From: Gammaproteobacteria bacterium
GTDB taxonomy: Bacteria > Pseudomonadota > Gammaproteobacteria > Immundisolibacterales > Immundisolibacteraceae
Direction of reading: 5' to 3'
NCBI GenBank assembly: GCA_003526065.1
Contig: DQBD01000151.1
Location: 444-9,036, forward strand
Length of the DNA: 8,593 nt
Part shown: positions 1 through 6,216 of the stretch, piece after piece
Layout: every line of letters starts with the position of its first letter
Position numbering within the stretch: position 1 is the stretch's first letter
Notes under the pieces: generated by a model
Seen by the model: only the letters and a program-made list of their open reading frames with translations
The model's database searches: none
What the model was told of the DNA's origin: nothing
Translations under genes and position numbers: made by a program

Positions 1-453
1 CTGTCGATGGACGACACCGCACGCGTGATCGACGCCTTGCGTGCCAGATTCTCGGAGATCCACGGGCCGCGCAAGGACGACATCTGCTATGCCACGCAGA
101 ACCGCCAGGATGCGGTGAAGGATCTCGCCGGCCGCTGCGACGTCGTGCTCGTGGTCGGCTCGCGCAACAGCTCCAATTCCAACCGCCTGCGCGAGCTCGC
201 CGAACAGCGCGGCGTGGCCGCCTACCTGATCGACGGCGCACAGGACATTCGTGAGGAATGGCTGAAGGGGAGGGCCAGGGTAGGGGTGACGGCCGGCGCG
301 TCGGCGCCGGAAGTGCTGGTGAGGGACGTGATCAATCGACTCGAGGCGCTCGGTGGCACTGCTGCGACCGAGCTGGCCGGACGCGCAGAGAACGTGGTGT
401 TCTCGCTGCCGCCGGCATTGCGTAAGGCGATGCGCCGGGCCGAAGGGGCGTGA
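1..453 (+). CDS. ispH: 4-hydroxy-3-methylbut-2-enyl diphosphate reductase, C-terminal part (5' end outside window)
   Basis: IspH (LytB) is the cytosolic iron-sulfur enzyme that reduces HMBPP to IPP and DMAPP in the last step of the MEP pathway. The reading frame is open from base 1 to the TGA at 451-453, so the gene starts upstream and only about 150 C-terminal residues are visible, roughly the last half of a protein usually near 310-320 residues. Counting from the ATG at position 7, the motif ICYATQNRQ (about residues 26-34) supplies the third cluster cysteine. [11 protein letters not shown] (about 51-61) and TAGASAPE (about 95-102) match the diphosphate-binding Ser/Asn motifs of the family. 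The other two cluster cysteines and the substrate histidines would lie upstream. The gene is convergent to the minor pilin operon, as lytB is in Pseudomonas aeruginosa. The link to pili is positional only. Nothing odd was seen in the coding sequence. Confidence 0.97.
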   Translation: MSMDDTARVIDALRARFSEIHGPRKDDICYATQNRQDAVKDLAGRCDVVLVVGSRNSSNSNRLRELAEQRGVAAYLIDGAQDIREEWLKGRARVGVTAGASAPEVLVRDVINRLEALGGTAATELAGRAENVVFSLPPALRKAMRRAEGA

Positions 454-476
454 CCCACCCGCGCAAGTCCTTTTAT

Positions 477-544
477 AGGAGCGCACCTGGGCGCGACCAG
501 CTCGCCTGTCGGTTCGCGCAGCGGCCGCGCCCAGGCGCGCTCCT
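477..544. repeat. REP-like inverted pair (REPIN/BIME-type)
   Basis: Two 22-base arms, 477-498 and 523-544, are reverse complements with 20 of 22 positions matching, separated by 24 bases. Each arm begins AGGAGCGC and contains its own imperfect core palindrome (GCGC-N-CCTGG-GCGC type). This is the architecture of paired REP sequences, and the GGAGCGC...GCGCGACC style resembles REPs known from Xanthomonadaceae and Pseudomonas. The pair sits 23 bases after the ispH stop codon, a usual place for REPs. The hairpin could pause or end transcription or protect the ispH mRNA 3' end. It is not a classic intrinsic terminator, because no T-run follows it on either strand. No REP-associated transposase (RAYT) is in the window. 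Calling it a REP family member depends on further copies elsewhere in the genome. Confidence 0.7.
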
Positions 545-671
545 GCAAGTGTGGTAGTGAAGCCGGTGTCGTGGCCATCACGCCTGAGCATCTGCTCTGC
601 GAGCGACTTCGCTCCGTGCGCATCAGAAAATGCAGATCGCGCCTGAGAGGCACTACGCACTGCGTTGCGCA

Positions 672-710
672 TTAGCCAATCGGCTAACCCCACCTAATAC
701 TTCCGGCTAA
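672..710. promoter_or_regulatory. Operator-like palindrome with repeated half-site upstream of the pseudopilin gene
   Basis: TTAGCC-AATC-GGCTAA at 672-687 is a perfect 6-bp inverted repeat with a 4-base centre. CGGCTAA recurs at 704-710, 23 bases after its first copy at 681-687, or about two helical turns. It lies 72-110 bases before the start codon at 782, where a transcription factor could bind. It could also be a small RNA hairpin or chance. No known regulator motif is recognised. Confidence 0.35.
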
Positions 711-765
711 GTTACATCCCGGCGCTGCCATTCTATCTTGCCGTCGAGTGCGACACGCGACGGCC

Positions 766-775
766 GGAAGGGGGG
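766..775 (+). promoter_or_regulatory. Ribosome binding site of the plus-strand pseudopilin gene
   Basis: GGAAGGGGGG is a purine-rich Shine-Dalgarno sequence ending 6 bases before the ATG at 782. It supports that start, which also gives the short basic leader expected of a type IV prepilin. Confidence 0.6.
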
Positions 776-781
776 CGGACG

Positions 782-1363
782 ATGGCGTACCGGAGAACAG
801 GCGGCTTCACGCTGCTCGAGTTGTTGATCACTCTGGCCGTAGCGGCAGTGATCACCGCGTTAGCGGTGCCATCCTTCAAGGCGATCACGGCACGCAATCG
901 GCTCGCCATGTCGTCGAACCAGCTGCTCGGCGGCATGCGGGCAGCGCGCATGCTGGCGGTGACACGCAATACGGCCGTCAGCATCTGCGCCGGAAACGCG
1001 GACGAGGGTTGTCACGCCGACTGGTTACAAGGGGAGTGGATCGTGTTCATTGACCGGCCTCCCCTTGGTGTGTTCGATGCAGATGACGAACTCCACCTTG
1101 CCGATTCGATGGACATGCCCGACGGCTTGTTTCTAGCTGGCAACGGGCCTTTCAACCGTGCAATCGTCTTCAGACCGTCGGGCTTGGCGAGATGGCCTAG
1201 CGGCGCCTTTGCTGCCGGTCGACTGCGCGTATGCGTGAACGAGAGCATCTCTCCCAATGCGACCGAACTGGTGCTGATCGGCAGCGGGCGCGCGGTGTCG
1301 CAAGCATGCGATCTGGGCGGCGTCTGTCCTGCGCTTTCCGCATCAGGTGCAAATTGCCTCTAG
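782..1363 (+). CDS. GspH/FimT-family pseudopilin (type IV minor prepilin)
   Basis: This 193-residue inner-membrane prepilin would be cleaved and N-methylated by PilD and join the minor pilin complex. Residues 1-8 are a short basic leader ending in Gly-Gly, and cleavage falls between G8 and F9. FTLLELL supplies the conserved glutamate at mature position 5 (E13), followed by a hydrophobic helix to about residue 30. The segment after it (about 45-70, MRAARMLAVTRNTAVSIC), the strand IVFRPSG (about 128-134), LRVCV (about 148-152) and LVLIGSGR (about 163-170) follow the GspH/FimT pattern. Six cysteines (69, 77, 151, 176, 182, 192) suggest disulfides in the globular domain. The gene faces the minor pilin operon and ends 118 bases from the end of pilE. 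Standard P. aeruginosa order has no gene here, so it is an extra paralogue of the pseudopilin at 8295-8593. It may act in pilus priming or, like some FimT proteins, in DNA uptake; the sequence does not decide. Confidence 0.9.
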   Translation: MAYRRTGGFTLLELLITLAVAAVITALAVPSFKAITARNRLAMSSNQLLGGMRAARMLAVTRNTAVSICAGNADEGCHADWLQGEWIVFIDRPPLGVFDADDELHLADSMDMPDGLFLAGNGPFNRAIVFRPSGLARWPSGAFAAGRLRVCVNESISPNATELVLIGSGRAVSQACDLGGVCPALSASGANCL

Positions 1364-1481
1364 GGGCGCAAGGACTCCTTAACGGGTCGGCCGCATCCGC
1401 GCGTTCGCCGATGCAACGTCCCGCGCTGTTGCATCCCGACAATCCGGCCGGTCGTTGTTGTTCTAGTCAGGAGGCCGTCGG
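1364..1481. other. Convergent intergenic junction with candidate bidirectional hairpin
   Basis: This gap separates the 3' ends of the plus-strand pseudopilin gene and pilE. It holds a perfect 8-bp inverted repeat, GATGCAAC (1410-1417) and GTTGCATC (1428-1435), around a 10-base loop, and the self-complementary CCGGCCGG at 1444-1451. Either could act on both convergent transcripts. Neither is followed by a T-run on either strand, so intrinsic termination is not shown and Rho-dependent ending is possible. Confidence 0.5.
1410..1435. terminator. Possible bidirectional stem-loop at the convergent gene ends
   Basis: The arms GATGCAAC and GTTGCATC pair perfectly, with one more G-T pair possible inside. 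The stem lies 46 bases after the pseudopilin stop and 46 bases after the pilE stop, symmetric for both transcripts. The stem is only moderately GC-rich and lacks a U-tract, so termination is a guess from position. Confidence 0.3.
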
Positions 1482-1937
1482 CTACCAGCAATCATCCACC
1501 GTGCCTGTGGCACCGCCGGCGATGCCACGCACGCCTGTGTGTGTCAGGGTCAGCGTCTTGCATGTGGTATCGCGGGTGGCTTGTACGCCCTTGGGTGCGG
1601 CCTGGAGCGAGAAGGTGTTGGCGGCGACCGCAGATAAGGAATAGTCGTAGTGTTGGCCGGTGTCATTCGCCGAGGCACAGTCTAACGCCGGTAGCGCAAT
1701 TGCGGTGCCCGCGAGATCCTGGTCATAACGCAGGTTTGTCGTATAGAACCGCTCCATGTGTGTTGCGTAGTTCGTCAGGCAGGCTCGCGCAGCGGCGCGG
1801 TTGGAGCGCGTGATCGAGTCCATGTACGACGGATACGCGATCGCCGCGAGAATGCCGACGATCGTGATCACGATCACGATCTCCACCAATGTCATGCCAC
1901 CACTCGCGCGACGATTGACTCGGGCCAGGGTGTCCAT
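1482..1937 (-). CDS. pilE: Type IV minor pilin PilE
   Basis: PilE is a minor pilin thought to link the tip complex (PilV-PilW-PilX-FimU with PilY1) to the major pilin shaft. The 151-residue prepilin has a 14-residue leader ending in Gly-Gly. Cleavage is predicted between G14 and M15, with the conserved glutamate E19 at mature position 5 in MTLVEIVIVITIVGILAAIA. The following hydrophobic helix and AYPSY segment are typical type IVa pilin features. The later cysteines, C87, C126 and C150, include a near-terminal one fitting the disulfide loop of pilins. The mature N-terminus would be methionine rather than the usual phenylalanine. The ATG at 1937 lies 5 bases after the pilY1 stop codon. Its only nearby SD-like sequence, GAGG, overlaps that stop and sits just 2 bases from the ATG, so translation is probably coupled to pilY1. 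It is the last gene of the operon. Confidence 0.92.
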   Translation of the reverse strand: MDTLARVNRRASGGMTLVEIVIVITIVGILAAIAYPSYMDSITRSNRAAARACLTNYATHMERFYTTNLRYDQDLAGTAIALPALDCASANDTGQHYDYSLSAVAANTFSLQAAPKGVQATRDTTCKTLTLTHTGVRGIAGGATGTVDDCW

Positions 1938-1942
1938 GGCCT

Positions 1943-4900
1943 CTACTCGTCCACCAGCTCGCGCCAGCCCGTACGCCTGGGGACGCCGCCGGCGCCAGCT
2001 GTGGCGATGCTGCTCGTCGTCGCGTTGTCGAAGCTCGTCAGCATAACGTTACCCACGAAAATCGGATTGTTCGGGATTGAGGTGAAACCGATACCGGTGA
2101 CGATTTCCCCCTGCACCTCATCGTCATCGTCGAAATCGCCGTCGCCGTTGAGGTCGAAGAACGTGCTGCTGGGACGGCCGCCAGTAAACGGGTCTATCGC
2201 CATGATCCAGCCGTCGCCGGACGGATTGCAGGGGTCGCTTCCTTGCCCGGGAATGCGCGTGGTGCCGAGCAGCATGCGACCCTGGAACTGGTTGGGGGTG
2301 ACGATTCGTTCCCCACGCAGCGTCTGATAGCTCAGATTCATGAACCAGCCGGACTTGCCGGCCATGTCGCCGTCCACGGCCTCTTCGGTCACGCGTGCGC
2401 CCAGTGAGCTGGACGTGGCGGCGACCTCGTCTTCGATGCTGCGCTGTGTCAGCGGCGGGTCGGCACTCGCAGTCGCCGTCGACACTGCGCCGTCGCCCTG
2501 CACGATGAGGCCATACCAGGTTTGCAGAGCCGTGCTGCTGAGATCGCCCTGCGTCAGATAGCGTCCAGTGCCGAAGAACACCCAGACCTTGCCCGTGTCT
2601 GGATCCTTGCCCGCAAGCATGCCGCCGGTGATGGGCTGCGCGCTGCCGCTCGCCTGAGCGGTGAAGCGATGTGTGCAGGTTCCTGCTGTGAGGTTGCAGT
2701 CCCACAGCTTTCCGTTCAGGTCACCGGCATAGGCGATCGTACCGACCGTTGTGCCCACGTCAGCGTCCGCGATCCACACCACCGGCTGTGCGAGGCCGTT
2801 GTTGTCCTCGGTATCGGTTTGCAGCACGCTCAGCGCACCGCTGGCGAGGTCGAACTTCAGCAGCGCCGCCGAGTTCTCGTCGCTGTTGTAGCCGTTGCCC
2901 ATGACGACTGACCAGGTGCCACTGGAGCCATCCGAAGTGCGCGCGATCACCGGCTTGCCGATGATCTGCCCGATCCATTCGTCATTGGCCAAGCCATCAC
3001 CCGCGGAACGTTCCCAGAGCAAGGTTGGCGCACTCGGGTTGGTCACATCCAGCGCGTAGACCGCTCGCGACGGGCCACGGCCGGTCGTGCCCACTAGCAC
3101 CGTTCTCCATGCGCCGCTGACATAAGCATCGGCGACGGTCAACTCGCCATCGTTGTAGAACTTGTGTTGGGCCGCGCCACTTCCATAAATCGGATTCGCG
3201 AGGTCGCGGATACCACTCTTGATCACTGCGCCCGGCAGATAGGCAAAGGTTTCCGCACCAGTTTCGGCGTTGAAGGCATGCACCATACCGTCGTTGGCGG
3301 CGACCCAGATGCGTGACTCGCGGTTGGCGTTGTTGCTGGCGAAAGTCGAGTAACCGCTCGGCACGTTCTTACCGGCGTACAGATTGGAGTTTGGTGCGCC
3401 GACGAAAACCGGCTGGGAGTTGACGATGTCCCCGAGCAAGCGGCGATTGCCGTTCAGGGCGGAGCGACTGCGCAGCGTTCCGCTTGCGGTGCCCTGTTCC
3501 AGTGCACTGTCTCCACGTAGCCAGTCGATGATGTTCTGTGACTGATGAACCGTGCTGCCGATGGTCAAGGTCAGGTCAGACTGTTGCTGCGCGGACAGGT
3601 CAGCTGCCGAATCGAAGGCCACCATCGTCACACCGGACCCGCAAGGATTGCAGGTCTTGATGTTCCGGCTGTCCCAGTTTTGCTGCAGGATCGGGTGCTC
3701 GGACGCCACCCAATCCGGTGTCGCACTGATGGCGCCGCTGCTCGTGTCCACCGGATAGGCAATCAGGTCACCGTTCCAGGCGCCGCTGTAGTACAGCGAC
3801 TGATAGGTTGTCGTGCCGGTGTCCAGCCGGGTGCTGTTCGCGGCAAGACTCGCGCCGGTGCCGACGCGATCCTGGACACGGCGCAATGCGTCCTGCAAGC
3901 CTCTTTCGAAAGCCTTGGGATTTCCCGCGGAGTAGAAGCCGCCACGGCCGTTGATGCCGGCGTGCACCAGGTCGGAAATGTTGTTGGGGGAGCTTGCATC
4001 CGGTGTGGGCCAATCGAAATTGTTCGGCGCGCCGCCTGTGGCGGCCCACGACGCGATTTCTTCGGCCGTCCTGCCGGTCAGTCCCGGCAGGTTTGTATCC
4101 TGTCCAAACAGGCCGACCGTGAAGGTGGACATGTGTTGCCAGAACGCAGGGTCATCGCTGCTCGTGGGGACTTCATTGGCCGTATTGCGCAGATCGGTCA
4201 GCCAATAGTACATGGCGACATCGGCCAGCGTGTTGGAGGCGCTGCCCACAAACGGCTCCGGCTCGACCGGTGATCCGCAGGCGGACCCGGCAGACTTGTT
4301 CGGATACTCGAAGCACTGACCGTTCGGACCTTCGCGGCGAATGATGCTGCTTGGATCGTCCGCGTTTCCAATATTCGGATTGCTGCCGTTCCAGTAGCCG
4401 TCCGTCATGAGAATCGAGTACGACTGGCGGCAGGCAAGTTCCTGCGTATTGATCGCGCTGGTCTGCCAGGGTTGTGCCTCGGTTCGGTAGTATTCGCCCA
4501 CCGCCTTCAGGGCTTGCCGCAACGGCGTGCCGCCGACCGCTTCGGCCGCGCTCAGCCAGCTCCACAAAGTCCCTCGGTTGGTGCTGAAGGGTTTGACACG
4601 TGCAATCGAGGGACTGCTGTTTGCAGAGCCCGTGGTCTTGTCGGCCGGCAGATTGTCGTCATTGTCGTTGCTGCTGCTGTATCCGCCATTGATCGAGCCA
4701 AACCCGAAACGCACCTCTTCGGCCGGATCGTTCAGATCCAGCGGTGCCAGCGCATTCATCAGGCCGGATTTGGCCATGTAGATGCGCTTGCGGTAGTAGG
4801 AGAACCAATTGGCGATGTTCTGGCCGACGGTGATGATATTGCCGGCGTCGTCGCGATGGCCGCTGTCGTCTGTGACGGTGCGGCATCGCGCTGCGTCGAT

Positions 4901-6202
4901 GCCGTCGGTAGCGGAAGTGCCGGTCTGCAGGTTGGTGACCGGGTTGCCCGTGATTTCTGCGCACGTGCCGGGTAGCGGAGAGTTCTCACTGCCATCGTTG
5001 CCGGTGTTGCTCTCGACACCGACGTAATTGAGGGCATTGCCGACCTTGTACACAAACAGAGAGCGGTACTTTGTACCGCCTGCCTGCAGAAGGCGGCGGC
5101 AGTCCTCTCCATTGGGGCCGGAATTCAGGCTGAAGCTGTAGCCATCAGGACAGTTCGGCGGCTGTGGAATGCCACTGCTGCAGATGTCGTTGTTGTTCGA
5201 GTTGCTGCCGCCGCTAACATTGACGAGCTGCAGCCCCGATGAGTTCGGGTTGCCATTGGTCCCTGGAGCGCGGGTGTCGCCGCAGGGTTCCGGGCGAAAA
5301 TCCTCTCGATCGCAGCGGTTGCTCCCGGAATTGTATCCGCCATAGCCCTGGCACTGTGGATACTCGGAAGTCTGGCCAGCACGACATCTGTCGTTCGATA
5401 GCGAAAGGCCAGGTGAGTTTGGAGTTCCCGGTGCCTGGGGACCGCGGATACTGCTGCAGGGGTCAGGGCGAACGTTGCTGATCTGGTCGCAACGGTCGTC
5501 GCTGTCGTTGTAGTCGCCGGTTCCGTAGCCCTGACAGCGCGGGGGCTCTGTGACAGGATTGGGTTCGGTGCATAGGCCGCTGGCGTTCGGACCGGTGGTG
5601 CCAGTGGGGCAGCCCAGGTGGTTCGCGTACTCGAACTGCGGTGCGGCATCCACTCTGAACGTGTGCGAGACACGAGGCGCCTTGTTGCAGATCGCCGTGG
5701 GTCCGTCTGCCCGTACGCTACTGCACGAGGACGTCGAACTGTACTCCGGGGGTTTGTAAGTGGCGATGTTGTGCCGATCGCTGTACGGAACGGTTGTGTC
5801 CGGGTCGAATCCGTCGTACCACGCAGACTCGAAGCTGGCGTTCGGGAAACGGTCCGTGCTCGGCGTAGCTGCTGCCGGCCGTGCGGCCGCAGCGTACGGC
5901 GGCGGGTAAACGGTATCGGGGTCGTAGTAAACGCCGTTGATCGCCGGATTGATCAGCTCGTCATCTCTTGCGGCGTCGTCGCCCGTCTCGCCGACGCCGG
6001 TCGGGCGATCGGGCATCACCATCCACTGCATCGAGCCGGAGTCGTCTAGCATCAGTACGATGTTGGGCTCAAGCGCGCTGCGCACGGTTAGCGGCGACTG
6101 GTCGATCGACACAGCCGCATGGCCGGTGGCGCAGCCGAACAGCACGCACACGGCGCCCGCTGTCGAGCGGGCGGCGGCGATCATCGGAAGCTTGCGAGTC
6201 AT
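1943..6202 (-). CDS. pilY1: Type IV pilus tip adhesin / assembly factor PilY1
   Basis: PilY1 is a large secreted protein carried at the pilus tip by the minor pilins. It promotes pilus extension, adhesion and surface sensing. The 1419-residue product starts with a Sec signal peptide with a likely cut after GHAA (about residue 30). The von Willebrand A-like half opens with IVLMLDDSGSM, whose D53, S55 and S57 form the first MIDAS segment; LMTDG (D601) is a plausible later MIDAS residue. Between them lies a cysteine-rich block (about 160-368) with a tandem repeat. The C-terminal half carries the PilY1/PilC beta-propeller, from GDIVNSQPVFVG (about 925) through YAGDLNGKLW to about 1290, and an Asp-rich loop at 1350-1362. 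The ATG at 6202 is chosen because GGAG lies 6 bases upstream and the signal peptide then starts normally. It follows pilX by 14 bases. At 1161 residues the P. aeruginosa protein is shorter; much of the difference appears to be N-terminal. Confidence 0.95.
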   Translation of the reverse strand: MTRKLPMIAAARSTAGAVCVLFGCATGHAAVSIDQSPLTVRSALEPNIVLMLDDSGSMQWMVMPDRPTGVGETGDDAARDDELINPAINGVYYDPDTVYPPPYAAAARPAAATPSTDRFPNASFESAWYDGFDPDTTVPYSDRHNIATYKPPEYSSTSSCSSVRADGPTAICNKAPRVSHTFRVDAAPQFEYANHLGCPTGTTGPNASGLCTEPNPVTEPPRCQGYGTGDYNDSDDRCDQISNVRPDPCSSIRGPQAPGTPNSPGLSLSNDRCRAGQTSEYPQCQGYGGYNSGSNRCDREDFRPEPCGDTRAPGTNGNPNSSGLQLVNVSGGSNSNNNDICSSGIPQPPNCPDGYSFSLNSGPNGEDCRRLLQAGGTKYRSLFVYKVGNALNYVGVESNTGNDGSENSPLPGTCAEITGNPVTNLQTGTSATDGIDAARCRTVTDDSGHRDDAGNIITVGQNIANWFSYYRKRIYMAKSGLMNALAPLDLNDPAEEVRFGFGSINGGYSSSNDNDDNLPADKTTGSANSSPSIARVKPFSTNRGTLWSWLSAAEAVGGTPLRQALKAVGEYYRTEAQPWQTSAINTQELACRQSYSILMTDGYWNGSNPNIGNADDPSSIIRREGPNGQCFEYPNKSAGSACGSPVEPEPFVGSASNTLADVAMYYWLTDLRNTANEVPTSSDDPAFWQHMSTFTVGLFGQDTNLPGLTGRTAEEIASWAATGGAPNNFDWPTPDASSPNNISDLVHAGINGRGGFYSAGNPKAFERGLQDALRRVQDRVGTGASLAANSTRLDTGTTTYQSLYYSGAWNGDLIAYPVDTSSGAISATPDWVASEHPILQQNWDSRNIKTCNPCGSGVTMVAFDSAADLSAQQQSDLTLTIGSTVHQSQNIIDWLRGDSALEQGTASGTLRSRSALNGNRRLLGDIVNSQPVFVGAPNSNLYAGKNVPSGYSTFASNNANRESRIWVAANDGMVHAFNAETGAETFAYLPGAVIKSGIRDLANPIYGSGAAQHKFYNDGELTVADAYVSGAWRTVLVGTTGRGPSRAVYALDVTNPSAPTLLWERSAGDGLANDEWIGQIIGKPVIARTSDGSSGTWSVVMGNGYNSDENSAALLKFDLASGALSVLQTDTEDNNGLAQPVVWIADADVGTTVGTIAYAGDLNGKLWDCNLTAGTCTHRFTAQASGSAQPITGGMLAGKDPDTGKVWVFFGTGRYLTQGDLSSTALQTWYGLIVQGDGAVSTATASADPPLTQRSIEDEVAATSSSLGARVTEEAVDGDMAGKSGWFMNLSYQTLRGERIVTPNQFQGRMLLGTTRIPGQGSDPCNPSGDGWIMAIDPFTGGRPSSTFFDLNGDGDFDDDDEVQGEIVTGIGFTSIPNNPIFVGNVMLTSFDNATTSSIATAGAGGVPRRTGWRELVDE
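5162..5542 (-). repeat. Tandem cysteine-rich protein repeat inside PilY1
   Basis: Two adjacent units of about 61-66 residues share the skeleton P-x-CQGYG ... (D/N)RCD ... RP(D/E)PC ... APGT ... NS-x-GL ... C. In ATG-based numbering, unit A covers about 221-281 (C223, C238, C249, C273) and unit B about 282-347 (C284, C297, C307, C341). A partial third motif follows (C351, C368). The four cysteines per unit suggest small disulfide-bonded modules. The codons of the two units differ in many places, so the duplication does not look recent. The block interrupts the vWA-like domain after its first MIDAS motif. Confidence 0.75.
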
Positions 6203-6208
6203 GTCCGT

Positions 6209-6212
6209 CTCC
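6209..6212 (-). promoter_or_regulatory. Ribosome binding site deciding the pilY1 start
   Basis: GGAG on the minus strand lies 6 bases before the ATG at 6202. It favours that ATG over an in-frame TTG at 6220 that overlaps the pilX stop codon and has no comparable site. Confidence 0.65.
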
Positions 6213-6216
6213 GGAT

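Larger units (their letters stand above)
454..781. other. Intergenic region between ispH and the pseudopilin gene
   Basis: These 328 bases contain no credible gene. An antisense frame crosses the region but also covers the well-conserved end of ispH and looks like a shadow. The region holds a REP-like inverted repeat (477-544), a short hairpin GAGCG-ACTT-CGCTC (601-614), an 8-base direct repeat CGCCTGAG (581-588 and 640-647), and a palindrome with an extra half-site (672-710). No strong sigma-70 promoter is visible. TAATAC at 695-700 and TATCTT near 735 are weak -10 candidates without a good -35 box. A sigma-54-like GGCAC...TGC stretch near 649-664 has the wrong GG-to-GC spacing. The promoter of the downstream pseudopilin gene is presumably here but cannot be fixed by eye. 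Confidence 0.7.

Noticed and set aside
581..647. Direct repeat CGCCTGAG at 581-588 and 640-647 with short inverted pieces between, as a possible small mobile element
   Set aside because: Eight bases is short for GC-rich DNA, there are no clear terminal inverted repeats or coding content, and nothing else supports mobility.
222..653. Antisense open frame of 143 codons overlapping ispH and the REP-like repeat
   Set aside because: It covers highly conserved ispH codons and a repeat, has no recognisable domain, and looks like a shadow of GC-rich coding sequence.
649..664. Possible sigma-54 promoter (GGCAC...TGC) upstream of the pseudopilin gene
   Set aside because: The spacing between the GG and GC elements is off by one base from the required ten, and the rest of the consensus is weak.
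1860..1875. 16-base perfect palindrome GATCGTGATCACGATC in pilE
   Set aside because: It arises from alternating Val, Ile and Thr codons of the hydrophobic pilin helix, so coding constraint explains it without a regulatory role.
3545..4273. Plus-strand open frame of 242 codons inside pilY1
   Set aside because: It is antisense to well-conserved PilY1 sequence and its translation resembles no family; long antisense frames are common in GC-rich genes.
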